This document shows, piece by piece, positions 33,119 through 43,999 of a stretch of DNA of 64,000 nucleotides (its first letter is position 1; every line of letters begins with the position of its first letter). The DNA comes from Curtobacterium sp. ISL-83. Lineage in GTDB: Bacteria; Actinomycetota; Actinomycetes; Actinomycetales; Microbacteriaceae. A model generated the notes under the pieces. That model did no database searches and was not told the origin of the DNA. It was given only the letters and a program-made list of their open reading frames with translations. Location of the stretch: contig NZ_JAGGPH010000013.1 of assembly GCF_018613895.1 (NCBI RefSeq), positions 186,001 to 250,000 of the forward strand. Reading direction: 5' to 3'. The translations under genes were made by a program, and so were the position numbers.

Positions 33119-35101
33119 ATGACCACCACGCTCGCGACGGACAGCCGCGCACAGACCGCGACCCCGGTCCTCCCGACCGCCGACGCGCACCTCACGCTCC
33201 GTCCCCTGCCCACCGGGGATGCCCGCATCACCGGCGGCTTCTGGGCGCTCCGACAGGAGCGCAACGGCCGCGACGCGATCCGCGGCGCCCACGAGCTGCT
33301 CGAGACGGCGGGCAACTTCCGGAACCTCCGGATCGCCGCGGGGCTCGAAACGGGCGAGGCCACCGGCCCGATCTTCATGGACTCCGACGTGACCAAGTGG
33401 CTCGAGGCGGTGGCGTGGGAGTACGGACGCGCTCCGTCCGAGGACCTGCTCGAGCTCCAGCGCGAGGTCACCGCCCTGTACGCCCAGGCGCAGGCAGACG
33501 ACGGCTACCTCGACTCCGTGCAGCAGGTCCGCGGGAAGGGCGAGCGGTACACGGACCTGAAGTGGAGCCACGAGCTGTACTGCGCCGGGCACCTGTACCA
33601 GGCCGCCGTGGCGCAGCACCGTGCGACCGGCGACACCGGACTGCTCGACGTCGCGATCAAGAACGCGGACCACCTGGTGCGGACGTTCGGCGACGGCGAC
33701 GGCAAGAAGACCGACATCGACGGCCACCCCGTCGTCGAGATGGGGCTCGTGGAGCTCTACCGCGAGACCGGCAACCGCGACTACCTCGACCTGGCGCACT
33801 GGTTCGTCGACGCCCGCGGGCACGGCATCATCGAGCGGGCCGGCGGCGAACCGACGTACTTCTCCGACCGGGTGCCGAGCCGCGAGGCCACGACCGTCGA
33901 AGGCCACGCCGTCCGTGCCGTGTACCTGGCGTCGGGAGCGGTGGACGTCGCGATCGAGACAGGCGACACCGAGCTCCTGGCAGCCAGCGAGCGGCAGTTC
34001 GCCGACATGATGGCGACGAAGGCGTTCATCACCGGTGGCCTCGGGGCCCGCTGGGACTGGGAGGCCTTCGGCGACCCGTACGAGCTCCCGACGGACCGCG
34101 GCTACGCCGAGACCTGCGCCGCGATCGGTGGGATCCAGTGGGCATGGCGTCTGCTGCTCGCCACCGGGAAGCCCGTGTACGCGGACGCCATCGAGCGGCT
34201 GCTGTACAACGCGTTCCTCGCGGGCGTCAGCCTGGGCGGCACCGAGTACTTCTACGTGAACCCCCTGCAGCAGCGCGACCACGCCCACCAGGACGAGAAC
34301 CGCTCCCCCGCCCACGGGCGCCGCGGGTGGTTCGACTGCGCCTGCTGCCCGCCGAACATCATGCGGACCTTCGCCAGCCTGGACGGCTACCTGGCGACCG
34401 CGACCGACGGCGGCCTGCAGGTCCACCAGTACGCGACGGCATCGCTCGGAGCGGTCGACGTCCAGACCGGGTACCCGCACGACGGCCGCGTGGTCGTCAC
34501 GGTCACCGAGGACGGCCCGCTCGCCCTGGGCCTGCGGATCCCGGCGTGGTCGGACGTCACGACCGTGGACGGTCCGGACGGGCAGGAGCACCCCGCTGCC
34601 GGCACGGTGCACGTCATCGACCGGGAGTGGTCGGCGGGCGACACCGTCGAGCTCACCTTCGACACGACGCCGCACCGCTTCGTCGCGGACAGCAGGATCG
34701 ACGCTGCGCGCGGCCAGGTCGCGATCGAGCGCGGTCCGTTGGTCTACGCGGTCGAGCAGGCGGACCAGCAGGGCTTCACGGTCGACGACCTGGTGGTCGA
34801 CGTGGACGCGCCGATCACCGAGGAGCGTCGCGACGACCTGCTCGACGGCATCGTCACGCTGCGGATCCAGGGCCGCGCCCCCGCCGAGCACGAGCAGCCA
34901 GCATGGCCGTACCGCCGGATCGACGGTGGGCGGCCGGGAGGCACGACCAACGCTGGTACCGCGACCAGCGTCGACGACGCGGCCGGCCCCGGCGACGCAA
35001 GTACGGGCCTCCAGACCGTCACCGCGACCGCGGTGCCGTACTACGCCTGGGCGAACCGCGGAGCCGCGCCGATGCGCGTCTGGCTCCCGCTGGCGCGGTG
35101 A
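33119..35101 (+). CDS. GH127 beta-L-arabinofuranosidase
   Basis: 660-residue alpha-alpha-barrel glycosidase releasing L-arabinose from beta-1,2-linked arabinofuranosides such as those on hydroxyproline-rich plant proteins. By comparison with Bifidobacterium HypBA1 (E322, E338, C340, C417, C418), the zinc ligands are E331, C333, C409 and C410 and the acid/base is E315; C409 is the unusual cysteine nucleophile, in FDCACCPPN. No signal peptide, so it acts on imported sugars in the cytoplasm. ATG follows AAGGAGGCGAC. It heads an operon with a binding protein and two permeases four bases downstream. Confidence 0.92.
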   Translation: MTTTLATDSRAQTATPVLPTADAHLTLRPLPTGDARITGGFWALRQERNGRDAIRGAHELLETAGNFRNLRIAAGLETGEATGPIFMDSDVTKWLEAVAWEYGRAPSEDLLELQREVTALYAQAQADDGYLDSVQQVRGKGERYTDLKWSHELYCAGHLYQAAVAQHRATGDTGLLDVAIKNADHLVRTFGDGDGKKTDIDGHPVVEMGLVELYRETGNRDYLDLAHWFVDARGHGIIERAGGEPTYFSDRVPSREATTVEGHAVRAVYLASGAVDVAIETGDTELLAASERQFADMMATKAFITGGLGARWDWEAFGDPYELPTDRGYAETCAAIGGIQWAWRLLLATGKPVYADAIERLLYNAFLAGVSLGGTEYFYVNPLQQRDHAHQDENRSPAHGRRGWFDCACCPPNIMRTFASLDGYLATATDGGLQVHQYATASLGAVDVQTGYPHDGRVVVTVTEDGPLALGLRIPAWSDVTTVDGPDGQEHPAAGTVHVIDREWSAGDTVELTFDTTPHRFVADSRIDAARGQVAIERGPLVYAVEQADQQGFTVDDLVVDVDAPITEERRDDLLDGIVTLRIQGRAPAEHEQPAWPYRRIDGGRPGGTTNAGTATSVDDAAGPGDASTGLQTVTATAVPYYAWANRGAAPMRVWLPLAR

Positions 35102-35105
35102 CGTC

Positions 35106-36413
35106 ATGGACCGCAGAGCGTTCCTCGCCGGCGGGCTCGCCGGCGGTGCGGCCCTCGCCCTGGCGGGGTGCGCCGGCACCCTGCCCAAGGTCGACGCGAA
35201 GGCGGCGAGCTTCGGCCGCAGTGCGACCGGCACCGTGCACGTCTGGTGCCGCGCGGCGACGCAGGCCGGACTCACCGCCGCGGTCGCCGGGTTCAACAAG
35301 GCGAACCCGAAGCTGCAGGTCGAACTGACGCCGGTGCCCGACGGCCAGTACGTCACGAAGCTCGCGACCGCGATCCGCGGTGGGGAGCCGCCGGACGTGG
35401 TGGACATCGACGACATCAACTCGCAGCTGTTCATCTTCCGCGAGGCGTTCGCCGACCTGACCGACGTCGTGAAGGGGCTGGACTACTTCGACCAGATCTC
35501 CTCTGGCCACCTCCGGCTGCTCGAGTACCGGAACCGGTACTACGGGTTGCCGTACCTGGCGGACAACTCGCAGCTCTTCGTCAACACCGAGTTGTTCGAG
35601 CGGGCGGGCCTGGACGTCGACGAGTCCACGAAGGACCTGTCGACCCTGCTGCACGCGGCGAAGGCGATCCGGAAGACCGGCGACGACGTCTACGGCTGGT
35701 CACTCCCCGGCAACTCGGCGGGGATCATCGGGTTCGTCACCCAGCCGCACGTCTGGGCCACGGGGACGGACATGATGAGCGGCGGGGTCGGCTCGCAGCA
35801 CGCGAACATCACCGGGAACGACGCCCTCGAACGGATGCTCGAGTTCTACCGGCAGCTGTGGAAGGACGGGGTCCTCGCGAAGGGGTCCTTCGCGGACGCC
35901 GGCACGACGTGGGGCGCCGACTTCCGGGCCGGCAAGGTCGGCATCTTCCCGACGTCATACGGTGCGACCGTGCCCGCGGCGACGAAGGCGATGCGGGCGA
36001 GGATGCGGACGGTGCTCATCCCGTCGTGGGACGGCAAGCGGTCGTTCTTCGACGGCGGCGACAACATGTGCATCCCGAACGGGGCGGCGAACCCGTCCGG
36101 CGGCTGGGCGTTCATGCAGTACGCGAACGGGCTCCAGCAGCAGCAGGCGCTGCCGGACGGGGGCTACTTCCCCACCCGGTCCGACGCGGCCACGCCGGCA
36201 TACCGGAAGAAGTACCCGCTCGCGTTCGGTCCCCTCGACGCGCTCGACAAGGGCTACGCGCCGCAGACCCTGGCGTACAACCTGCTCGTCAACCAGCCCT
36301 CGTCGCCGTACTTCGCGATGTTCCGCGAGGCCGTGTACGGCTCGGGCACGAAGGCCGCGATGCAGACCGCCCAGGCGGACTACGCGCGCATCCTCGACCA
36401 GGTCCAGGCCTGA
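35106..36413 (+). CDS. Family 1 sugar-binding lipoprotein (Tat-type signal)
   Basis: 435-residue extracellular solute-binding protein of a CUT1 carbohydrate importer. The N-terminus MDRRAFLAGGLAGGAALALAGC combines a twin-arginine motif with a lipobox, so it is probably exported folded and lipid-anchored. SBP_bac_1 features include the WCRAATQAGLTAAVAGFNKANPKLQVEL opening and PPDVVDIDDINSQLF. It starts four bases after the GH127 gene, so the cargo is likely a beta-L-arabinofuranosyl di- or oligosaccharide. Confidence 0.88.
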   Translation: MDRRAFLAGGLAGGAALALAGCAGTLPKVDAKAASFGRSATGTVHVWCRAATQAGLTAAVAGFNKANPKLQVELTPVPDGQYVTKLATAIRGGEPPDVVDIDDINSQLFIFREAFADLTDVVKGLDYFDQISSGHLRLLEYRNRYYGLPYLADNSQLFVNTELFERAGLDVDESTKDLSTLLHAAKAIRKTGDDVYGWSLPGNSAGIIGFVTQPHVWATGTDMMSGGVGSQHANITGNDALERMLEFYRQLWKDGVLAKGSFADAGTTWGADFRAGKVGIFPTSYGATVPAATKAMRARMRTVLIPSWDGKRSFFDGGDNMCIPNGAANPSGGWAFMQYANGLQQQQALPDGGYFPTRSDAATPAYRKKYPLAFGPLDALDKGYAPQTLAYNLLVNQPSSPYFAMFREAVYGSGTKAAMQTAQADYARILDQVQA

Positions 36414-36465
36414 TCCTCCCGCTCCACCGTCGTCCGTCCGCAGCGCCGTCGCGACGCAGACCATC

Positions 36466-36561
36466 GCCCGGCTCGTCGCCAGGCTCGTCGCCCAGCCCGT
36501 TGCCCGGCTCGTTGCCCGGCTCGTCTCCCAACCCGTTGCCCAACTCGTTGCCCAGCTCGTT
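36466..36561. repeat. 12-bp tandem repeat, eight copies
   Basis: Eight units of the form GCCCrrCTCGTT run without gaps from 36466 to 36561, in the 166-base gap before the permease gene. Read in the frame of that permease they encode repeated (Leu/Pro)-Val-Ala-(Arg/Gln) and are open through to its ATG, so slippage would keep the frame. On the other strand they read Gln-Arg-Ala/Val-Gly. Confidence 0.9.
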
Positions 36562-36579
36562 GCACAGAGAGGTGCACGC

Positions 36580-37533
36580 ATGTCGACCATCTCCACCCGG
36601 CGCCCGGCCCCCAGCCGGACCGGCGCAGGACGGCGGCCCCTCGGCCGCTCGGCCCCGCCCCGCAACTCGCTCACGCACCCACCCCGCACGGGCGCGCTGC
36701 TCGTCACCCCGGCGATCCTGTTCGTCGCGGTGTTCGTCCTGGCCCCGCTGGTGTTCGCGCTCTACATCTCGTTCACGAACTGGCCCCTGATCGGCCCGTA
36801 CCGGTTCATCGGGCTGCAGAACTACCTGACCCTGTTCCAGGACCCGACGTTCGTGCACGCCATCGGGTACACGCTGCTGTACACGGCGATCGTGACGCTG
36901 CCGATCCTGGTGCTCGGGTACTTCCTGGCGGTGCTCGTCCGGGCCCGTCGGCGTGGGAGCACCCTGCTGCGGACGGTGTTCTTCCTGCCGTACGTCGTCG
37001 GGCTGACGACGCTGTCGTTCATGCTGGTGCTCGAAGCGCAGCCGAACTCCGGCGCCGTGAACATCCTCCTCAAGGGGCTCGGCATCACCGACGGCAGCAC
37101 GGCGTGGCTCGTCAACGGGCCGCTCGCGACGTTGCTGATCTGCGTCCTGGTGGTCTGGGCCGTGTCCGGTCTGACGATGGTGCTGCTCATGTCCGCGATG
37201 CAGGGCGTGCCGGACGAGGTCTACGAGTCCGCGCAGCTCGAGGGTGCCTCGTGGTGGCAGACGGAGCGGATGATCACGTTCCCGATGATCCGGTCGACGG
37301 TGGCGCTGAGCGTGATCATCTCGGTGATCGGGTCCCTGCTGGCGTTCAACCAGTTCTACATCCTGACCCAGGGTGGCCCGGGTACCGAGACCACCACCAT
37401 CGTCAACGCCATCTACAACCGCGGGTTCGTGAACCTGCAGCTCGGCGCCGCCACCGCGGAGTCGATCGCCCTCGTCATCGTCATCGCCGCCGTCACGGTG
37501 TTCCAGTTCTGGGCACTGCGAGAGAAGGACTGA
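36580..37533 (+). CDS. CUT1 sugar ABC permease (MalF/UgpA-like)
   Basis: 317-residue permease with six membrane helices from about residue 43 (LLVTPAILFVAVFVLAPLVFALYISF). The ATPase-contact EAA loop is VYESAQLEGASWWQTERMITFPMIR near residue 215. It is the first permease of the GH127-linked importer, 47 bases after its own upstream tandem repeat. The ATG at 36580 follows AGAGAGG; an in-frame extension through the repeat region is open but has no better start. No ATPase gene belongs to this operon. Confidence 0.88.
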   Translation: MSTISTRRPAPSRTGAGRRPLGRSAPPRNSLTHPPRTGALLVTPAILFVAVFVLAPLVFALYISFTNWPLIGPYRFIGLQNYLTLFQDPTFVHAIGYTLLYTAIVTLPILVLGYFLAVLVRARRRGSTLLRTVFFLPYVVGLTTLSFMLVLEAQPNSGAVNILLKGLGITDGSTAWLVNGPLATLLICVLVVWAVSGLTMVLLMSAMQGVPDEVYESAQLEGASWWQTERMITFPMIRSTVALSVIISVIGSLLAFNQFYILTQGGPGTETTTIVNAIYNRGFVNLQLGAATAESIALVIVIAAVTVFQFWALREKD

Positions 37534-37535
37534 GC

Positions 37536-38480
37536 ATGAGCACCACGACGACCCGCGCGGGCCTCGCGCCGGACCTGACCACCCGCGCCGTGACGACCGG
37601 CGGCGGGAAGCGCCGCCACCACCAGGGCAGCGTCCGGCATCCGCGCGACACCGCCGTCAAGCGCACCCTGTACGTGGTCGCCGGCGTCGGCGGGGTGGTC
37701 GTGTTCGCGGTCCCGCTGATCTGGTCGATCCTGCGGGCGTTCCAGTCCGAGGCCGTGATCACCGCGGCGCCCGACCCCGCGACGTTCTTCCAGCTCGGGT
37801 GGCAGAACTTCGCCGCGGTGTTCAGCCAGTCGTCGCACCTGCTCACCGGTCTGTTCAACTCGATCATCGTGTCGGTGTCCACCGCCGTCCTCACCGCGGT
37901 GATCGCCACGATGGCCGGCTACGGGTTCGCCCGGTTCCGGTTCCGTGGTTCCGGGCTGGTGTTCGGCTTGGTGCTGCTGACGATGATGGTGCCGTTCCAG
38001 GCGATCCTGACGCCGCTGTACCTCGAGATGAACGCCATGAAGCTCACGAACTCGCTCGTCGGGCTCGTGCTGTTCTACACGACGGTCAACCTGCCGTTCG
38101 GGGTGTTCGTGATGCGGAACGCGTTCGAGTCGATCCCCACCGAGCTCGAGGACTCCGCGTTCGTCGACGGCGCCTCGCGCTTCCGGGTCGTCGTGTCGGT
38201 GCTCCGCCCGCTGCTCCTGCCGGGGGTCGCGACCGCGGCGCTCTACGCGTTCCTGGCGTCGTGGACGGAGTTCCTCGGGGCGCTGACGTTCCTCACGAAG
38301 GACTCGCTGTACACGCTGCCGGTGGCACTGCTCAACCTGCAGACCGGTGCGTACGGGCAGGTGTCGTACGGCAACCTCGTCGCGGGGTCCGTCGTGGCGA
38401 TGATCCCGTGCATCGCGCTCTACGTCGGGCTGCAGCGGTTCTACGTGGCCGGGCTCTCGTCGGGCGCGCTGAAGGGCTGA
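37536..38480 (+). CDS. CUT1 sugar ABC permease (MalG/AraQ-like)
   Basis: 314-residue second permease of the GH127-linked importer. After a basic N-terminal tail with RRHHQGSVRHPRD it has six helices from about residue 46; the EAA loop is ELEDSAFVDGASRFRVVVSVLRPLLLPG near residue 210 and the protein ends FYVAGLSSGALKG, the usual end of MalG-type subunits. The ATG lies two bases after the stop of the first permease, with GAGAAGGA as ribosome site inside that gene's end. Energy must come from an ATPase encoded elsewhere. Confidence 0.88.
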   Translation: MSTTTTRAGLAPDLTTRAVTTGGGKRRHHQGSVRHPRDTAVKRTLYVVAGVGGVVVFAVPLIWSILRAFQSEAVITAAPDPATFFQLGWQNFAAVFSQSSHLLTGLFNSIIVSVSTAVLTAVIATMAGYGFARFRFRGSGLVFGLVLLTMMVPFQAILTPLYLEMNAMKLTNSLVGLVLFYTTVNLPFGVFVMRNAFESIPTELEDSAFVDGASRFRVVVSVLRPLLLPGVATAALYAFLASWTEFLGALTFLTKDSLYTLPVALLNLQTGAYGQVSYGNLVAGSVVAMIPCIALYVGLQRFYVAGLSSGALKG

Positions 38481-38525
38481 CCCGCCGCGGCGCACGCGAC
38501 GCACGGTGCGGGGTCCTCCAGCCCG

Positions 38526-38583
38526 TGCGGGGTTGATCGCTCGGTGCGCGGTCACGGACCCGCACCAGCCGATCAACCTCGCA
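38526..38583. terminator. Terminator between convergent permease and LacI genes
   Basis: GGTTGATCG and CGATCAACC arms, extended by GGTGCG/CGCACC inside and TGCG/CGCA outside, form a long interrupted stem in the 174-base gap. The remaining bases are GC-rich without a gene. Confidence 0.6.
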
Positions 38584-38654
38584 CCAGGCACCCGCGGCCG
38601 ACAGGCCGCAGCGCGGCGGGCGCCGCGCGGCCGGGGCGCGCGGCGCAGCGCGGC

Positions 38655-39695
38655 TCACGCGGAGCGGCGGACCACCAGCTCGGGCTGCAGGAGCGAGTCG
38701 TCGAGCGGAGCACCCTCGACCAACGCCCGCGCCGACGCGAGCACCCGCTCCCCCATCGCCATGAAGTCCTGCCGCACGGTGGTGAGCGGCGGCGTGAAGT
38801 GCGCGGCCTCCGGGATGTCGTCGAAGCCCACGACCGCGATGTCGTCCGGTACCCGGAGCCCTTCGTCGGTGAACGCGTGCAGCACCCCGAGCGCCATCTG
38901 GTCGTTCCCGGCGAACACGGCGTCCACCACCGAGACGTCGATGGAGCGCGCCGCCGCGAACCCGCTCGACGGGGTCCAGTCGCCCTCGAGCACGACCGGT
39001 TCGAGACCGGCCTCGTGCATGAGTCGCACGTAGGTGGCACGGCGCACCTCGGACTCCTGCGACACGTGCGGTCCGGCGATGTGCACGATCCGTCGGTGCC
39101 CGCGGTCGAACAGGTGCCGCATCGCCAGCGTGGCACCGGCGGCCTGGTCGATCGCGACGGCCGCGACCTTCGGCGCGACGGGCGCCCGCGCGGCGTCGCG
39201 CTGCACGGCGTTCGACACGACCACGGGCACGGTGACGGGGACGGTCAAGGACGCGAGGGCGTCGAGGACCCGGTTGTCGGCAGCCACCAGGACGACCGCG
39301 GCGACGTCCTGCGCGAGCAGCGACGTGAGGCCGCTCGACAGGTCAGCCGGGCTCGGGTCGTCGGGAAGCGTCGACAGCAGCACGTGGTAGCCGGCGGTCC
39401 GGGCGGCGCGTTCGAACCCGATCGCAGTGCTCGACGGGCCGTACAGCGCATCGCCGGTGGTGACCAGGCCGAGGGCCTTGCTGCGGCCACCAGCGAGTGC
39501 CCGGGCGGCGGCGCGCGGCCGGTACCCGAGCGCCGCGACGGCGTCGGTCACCTGCGCGCGGTACTGCTCCCGCACCGTCGGGTCGCCGTTGATCACCCGC
39601 GACACGGTCTGGTGCGAGACCCCCGCGCGTTCGGCCACGTCGAAGATCGTGGGTGCCTTGCGGCCCTTGCCCCCGCGGGCCGTCGTGGTCGTCAC
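38655..39695 (-). CDS. LacI-family repressor, candidate L-arabinose regulator
   Basis: 346-residue repressor. The headpiece has APTIFDVAERAGVSHQTVSRVINGDPTVRE; His-Gln and Arg at the specificity positions mirror Tyr-Gln and Arg of E. coli LacI, which binds GTGAGC half-sites. The symmetric site GTGAGCGCTCAC lies 90 bases upstream in the divergent region and also before araB, abfA and the importer at 58264, so this protein is the best candidate for the arabinose repressor. The effector domain (about residues 75-340) is normal. The GTG at 39695 follows a TACGGT -10 box by six bases (leaderless). Confidence 0.88.
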   Translation of the reverse strand: MTTTTARGGKGRKAPTIFDVAERAGVSHQTVSRVINGDPTVREQYRAQVTDAVAALGYRPRAAARALAGGRSKALGLVTTGDALYGPSSTAIGFERAARTAGYHVLLSTLPDDPSPADLSSGLTSLLAQDVAAVVLVAADNRVLDALASLTVPVTVPVVVSNAVQRDAARAPVAPKVAAVAIDQAAGATLAMRHLFDRGHRRIVHIAGPHVSQESEVRRATYVRLMHEAGLEPVVLEGDWTPSSGFAAARSIDVSVVDAVFAGNDQMALGVLHAFTDEGLRVPDDIAVVGFDDIPEAAHFTPPLTTVRQDFMAMGERVLASARALVEGAPLDDSLLQPELVVRRSA

Positions 39696-39701
39696 GTCGC
39701 A

Positions 39702-39707
39702 ACCGTA
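39702..39707 (-). promoter_or_regulatory. -10 box TACGGT, leaderless start
   Basis: On the minus strand TACGGT ends six bases before the GTG at 39695, fixing the repressor start. Confidence 0.5.
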
Positions 39708-39755
39708 CCTCCCACGCGCGATCCCGCAGCAACATCCCGATTCGGTCACGACGAG

Positions 39756-39796
39756 TTGACACGCCGTCATGGAACCCACAAGATGTGAGCGCTCAC
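39756..39796 (+). promoter_or_regulatory. Promoter and GTGAGCGCTCAC operator of the ChvE-like importer
   Basis: TTGACA at 39756-39761, a 17-base spacer and CAAGAT at 39779-39784 form a good promoter. The perfect palindrome GTGAGCGCTCAC follows at once at 39785-39796, the same -10/operator arrangement as before araB. Confidence 0.8.
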
Positions 39797-39878
39797 TTGA
39801 GCACCATCCCCCCGGGGCACAGCAGCCCCAGCACCCCAGCGCGTCGGTGTCGACGCGCGAGGAACAAGAGGAACTTCG

Positions 39879-41009
39879 ATGATGAAGCGCAAGATCGTCG
39901 TGGGCGTCGCCGCCCTCGGCCTCGCCATCTCCCTCGCCGCCTGCTCCGGCGGTGGCCGCGCCTCCACCAGCGGTGGCGGCAGCAGCACGGACAACAAGGG
40001 CGCCCTGATCGGCGTCGCGATGCCGACCAAGGTCTCCGAGCGGTGGATCAAGGACGGCAACGCCGTCAAGAGCGACCTGGAGGCCAAGGGCTACAAGGTC
40101 GACCTCGAGTACGCCGACAACAAGATCCCGCAGCAGGTCCAGCAGGTCAGCAACATGATCACGAAGGGCGCGAAGGTCCTCATCGTCGCGTCCATCGACG
40201 GTGGTTCGCTGTCCGACCAGCTCGACTCCGCCGCGAAGGCCGGCATCAAGGTCATCTCGTACGACCGTCTGCTCACGGGCAACAAGAACGTCGACTACTA
40301 CGTGTCGTTCGACAACTACAAGGTGGGCGTCGACCAGGCGAACTCCCTGCTGACCGGCCTCGGCATCCTCGACGCGAACGGCAAGAAGACCGGCAAGAAG
40401 GGTCCGTTCAACATCGAGGTGTTCGCCGGCTCGCCCGACGACAACAACGCCACGTTCTTCTTCAACGGCGCGATGGACACCCTGAAGCCGTACCTGGCCG
40501 ACGGCACCATCAAGATCGGCTCCGGCCAGAACGGCTTCACGCAGGCCGCCACGCTGCAGTGGGACCCGGCGACCGCCAAGGCCCGCATGCAGAACCTCGT
40601 CGCGAAGTCGTACTCCGGTGGCACCACGCTGAACGGCGTGCTCTCCCCGTACGACGGCATGTCGATCGGCATCATCTCGGCCCTGCAGGGCGCCGGCTAC
40701 GGCACCTCGTCGCGTCCGCTCCCGACCGTGACCGGTCAGGACGCCGAGGCCGCGTCGGTCAAGTCGATCATCGCGGGCCAGCAGTACTCGACCATCTACA
40801 AGGACACGCGCCAGCTCGCGACCGAGTCCGTCACGATGGCCGATGACCTGCTGACGGGCAAGAAGCCGTCGGTCAACGACACGAAGAGCTACAACAACAA
40901 GGTCAAGGTCGTCCCGACCTACCTGTTCCAGCCGACGGTCGTGACGAAGGACAACTACAAGAAGGTCCTCGTCGACTCCGGCTACTACAAGGAGTCCGAC
41001 CTCAAGTAG
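39879..41009 (+). CDS. ChvE/XylF-like monosaccharide-binding lipoprotein
   Basis: 376-residue periplasmic-binding-protein type lipoprotein. Signal peptide with lipobox SLAACS (about residues 17-22) and a Gly/Ser linker. The mature part has the Peripla_BP_4 pattern: [52 protein letters not shown], and [17 protein letters not shown]. Closest in style to ChvE/multiple sugar-binding proteins that take arabinose, xylose, glucose and galactose. An ATG pair starts it after AAGAGGAA. It is first of a three-gene CUT2 importer under the arabinose-type operator; L-arabinose is the likely cargo. Confidence 0.9.
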   Translation: MMKRKIVVGVAALGLAISLAACSGGGRASTSGGGSSTDNKGALIGVAMPTKVSERWIKDGNAVKSDLEAKGYKVDLEYADNKIPQQVQQVSNMITKGAKVLIVASIDGGSLSDQLDSAAKAGIKVISYDRLLTGNKNVDYYVSFDNYKVGVDQANSLLTGLGILDANGKKTGKKGPFNIEVFAGSPDDNNATFFFNGAMDTLKPYLADGTIKIGSGQNGFTQAATLQWDPATAKARMQNLVAKSYSGGTTLNGVLSPYDGMSIGIISALQGAGYGTSSRPLPTVTGQDAEAASVKSIIAGQQYSTIYKDTRQLATESVTMADDLLTGKKPSVNDTKSYNNKVKVVPTYLFQPTVVTKDNYKKVLVDSGYYKESDLK

Positions 41010-41020
41010 GTCGCAACCCC

Positions 41021-41072
41021 CTGACGGACTGGAGGCGCGGTGCCACCCCGCACCGCGCCTCCAGTCCGTCAG
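41021..41072 (+). terminator. Perfect 23-bp hairpin between binding-protein and ATPase genes
   Basis: The arms 41021-41043 and 41050-41072 pair perfectly over 23 bp with a six-base loop; the stem contains GGAGGCGCGGTGC. It follows the binding-protein stop by 11 bases. A stable intercistronic stem here would protect or partly terminate the message so that the binding protein exceeds the ATPase and permease. Confidence 0.8.
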
Positions 41073-41156
41073 TCCCCTGATCACCCATTCGCTGGCGACG
41101 CTCTCGCGTCGCCCGCCATCAGCGCGCCGTTCCGGCGCCCAACGGAAGGCGGTCCC

Positions 41157-42693
<1,537 letters not shown>

Positions 42694-42707
<14 letters not shown>

Positions 42708-43875
42708 GTCCGCCGCCAGCTACCTCACCGGGCAGCTCCGACAGATCGGCCTGTTTATCGCGCTGATCGTCATCGTGATCTTCTTCCAGGCCACGACCGG
42801 CGGGATCACCCTCGCGCCGATCAACGTCTCGAACCTGATCGTCCAGAACAGCTACATCCTGATCCTCGCCATCGGCATGGTCATGGTCATCATCGCCGGC
42901 CACATCGACCTGTCCGTCGGGTCGGTCGTCGCCTTCACCGGCGCCATGGCCGGCGTGATGATCACCCAGTGGCACGTGCCGTGGCCGATCGCCGTGCTGC
43001 TCTGCCTGGTCATCGGCGCCCTCGTCGGTGCGTGGCAGGGCTTCTGGATCGCGTACTTCGGGATCCCGGCGTTCATCGTCACCCTGGCGGGCATGCTCGC
43101 CTTCCGTGGTGCAGCCCAGATCGCCCTGCAGAACCAGCAGATCTCGCCGTTCCCGGACGGGTTCCGCTCGCTCGGTTCGGGCTTCCTGCCGACCTTCGGG
43201 TCCTCGGGCTACGAGCCGCTGACGATGATCCTCGGGTTCGCCGCGGCCGCCGTGATGGCCGTCGTCGCGTTCCGTGGTCGTGCCACGCGTCGCAAGTACC
43301 AGCTCGAGAGCGAGCCCTTCGCCTGGTTCATCGTGAAGCTGGCGTTCGGCGTCGCGCTCGTGATCTACGTCGCGCTGCTGCTGGCGAGCTACAACGGCAC
43401 GCCGATCGTCCTCGTGATCCTCGGTCTGCTCGTCGTCGTCTACTCGGTGATCATGCGGAGCGCCGTGTTCGGTCGGCACATCTACGCCATCGGTGGCAAC
43501 GCCCTCGCGGCGCAGCTCTCCGGCGTCAAGACGAAGCGCGTCACGTTCCTGCTCTTCGTCAACATGGGCGTCATCTCCGCCCTCGCCGGCGTGGTGTTCA
43601 CCGGCCAGCTCAACCTCGCCTCGCCGAGCGCGGGCAACGGCTTCGAGCTCGACGCCATCGCGGCCGTGTTCATCGGTGGCGCTGCCGTCACCGGCGGCAT
43701 CGGGACGGTCCCCGGCGCCATCGTCGGTGGTCTCATCATCGGTCTGCTGAACAACGGCATGTCGATCCTCGGTGTCGGCACCGAGTTCCAGTCCCTGATC
43801 AAGGGCCTGGTGCTGCTCGCCGCCGTCGCGTTCGACGTGTTCAACAAGCGCCGAGCGGCTTCCGCCCGCAAGTAG
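42694..43875 (+). CDS. CUT2 sugar ABC permease (GguB-like)
   Basis: 393-residue permease of the BPD_transp_2 family with about ten to twelve hydrophobic helices. The family signature [20 protein letters not shown] is at about residues 69-88, and the ATPase-contact segment is [22 protein letters not shown]. The long central loop ([19 protein letters not shown]) is typical of GguB/MmsB as opposed to RbsC. The gene overlaps the ATPase by 14 bases, showing strong coupling. With the two genes before it, it makes a complete importer. Confidence 0.92.
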
Positions 43876-43913
43876 CCGGCCCGGCCGGCCCCGCCCGGCT
43901 CGCCCCCGAAGCC

Positions 43914-43981
43914 CGAGACTCGGGCTGAGCGACGTACCACGTGCCTCCAGGCCCGAGGGCAGTCGCCCAGCCCGAGTCTCG
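43914..43981. terminator. Long-stem terminator after the GguB-like gene
   Basis: CGAGACTCGGGCTGAGCGAC (43914-43933) pairs with 43962-43981, one mismatch in 20 bp. The loop contains CACGTGCCTCCAGGCC, another copy of the dispersed GCCTCCAGGCC element. It separates two convergent genes. Confidence 0.7.
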
Positions 43982-43999
43982 TTGCGTTCGGCGCGGGTC

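Noticed and set aside
36466-36561. Possible CRISPR array
   Set aside because: Units are 12 bp without spacers and no cas gene is nearby; it is a simple tandem repeat.
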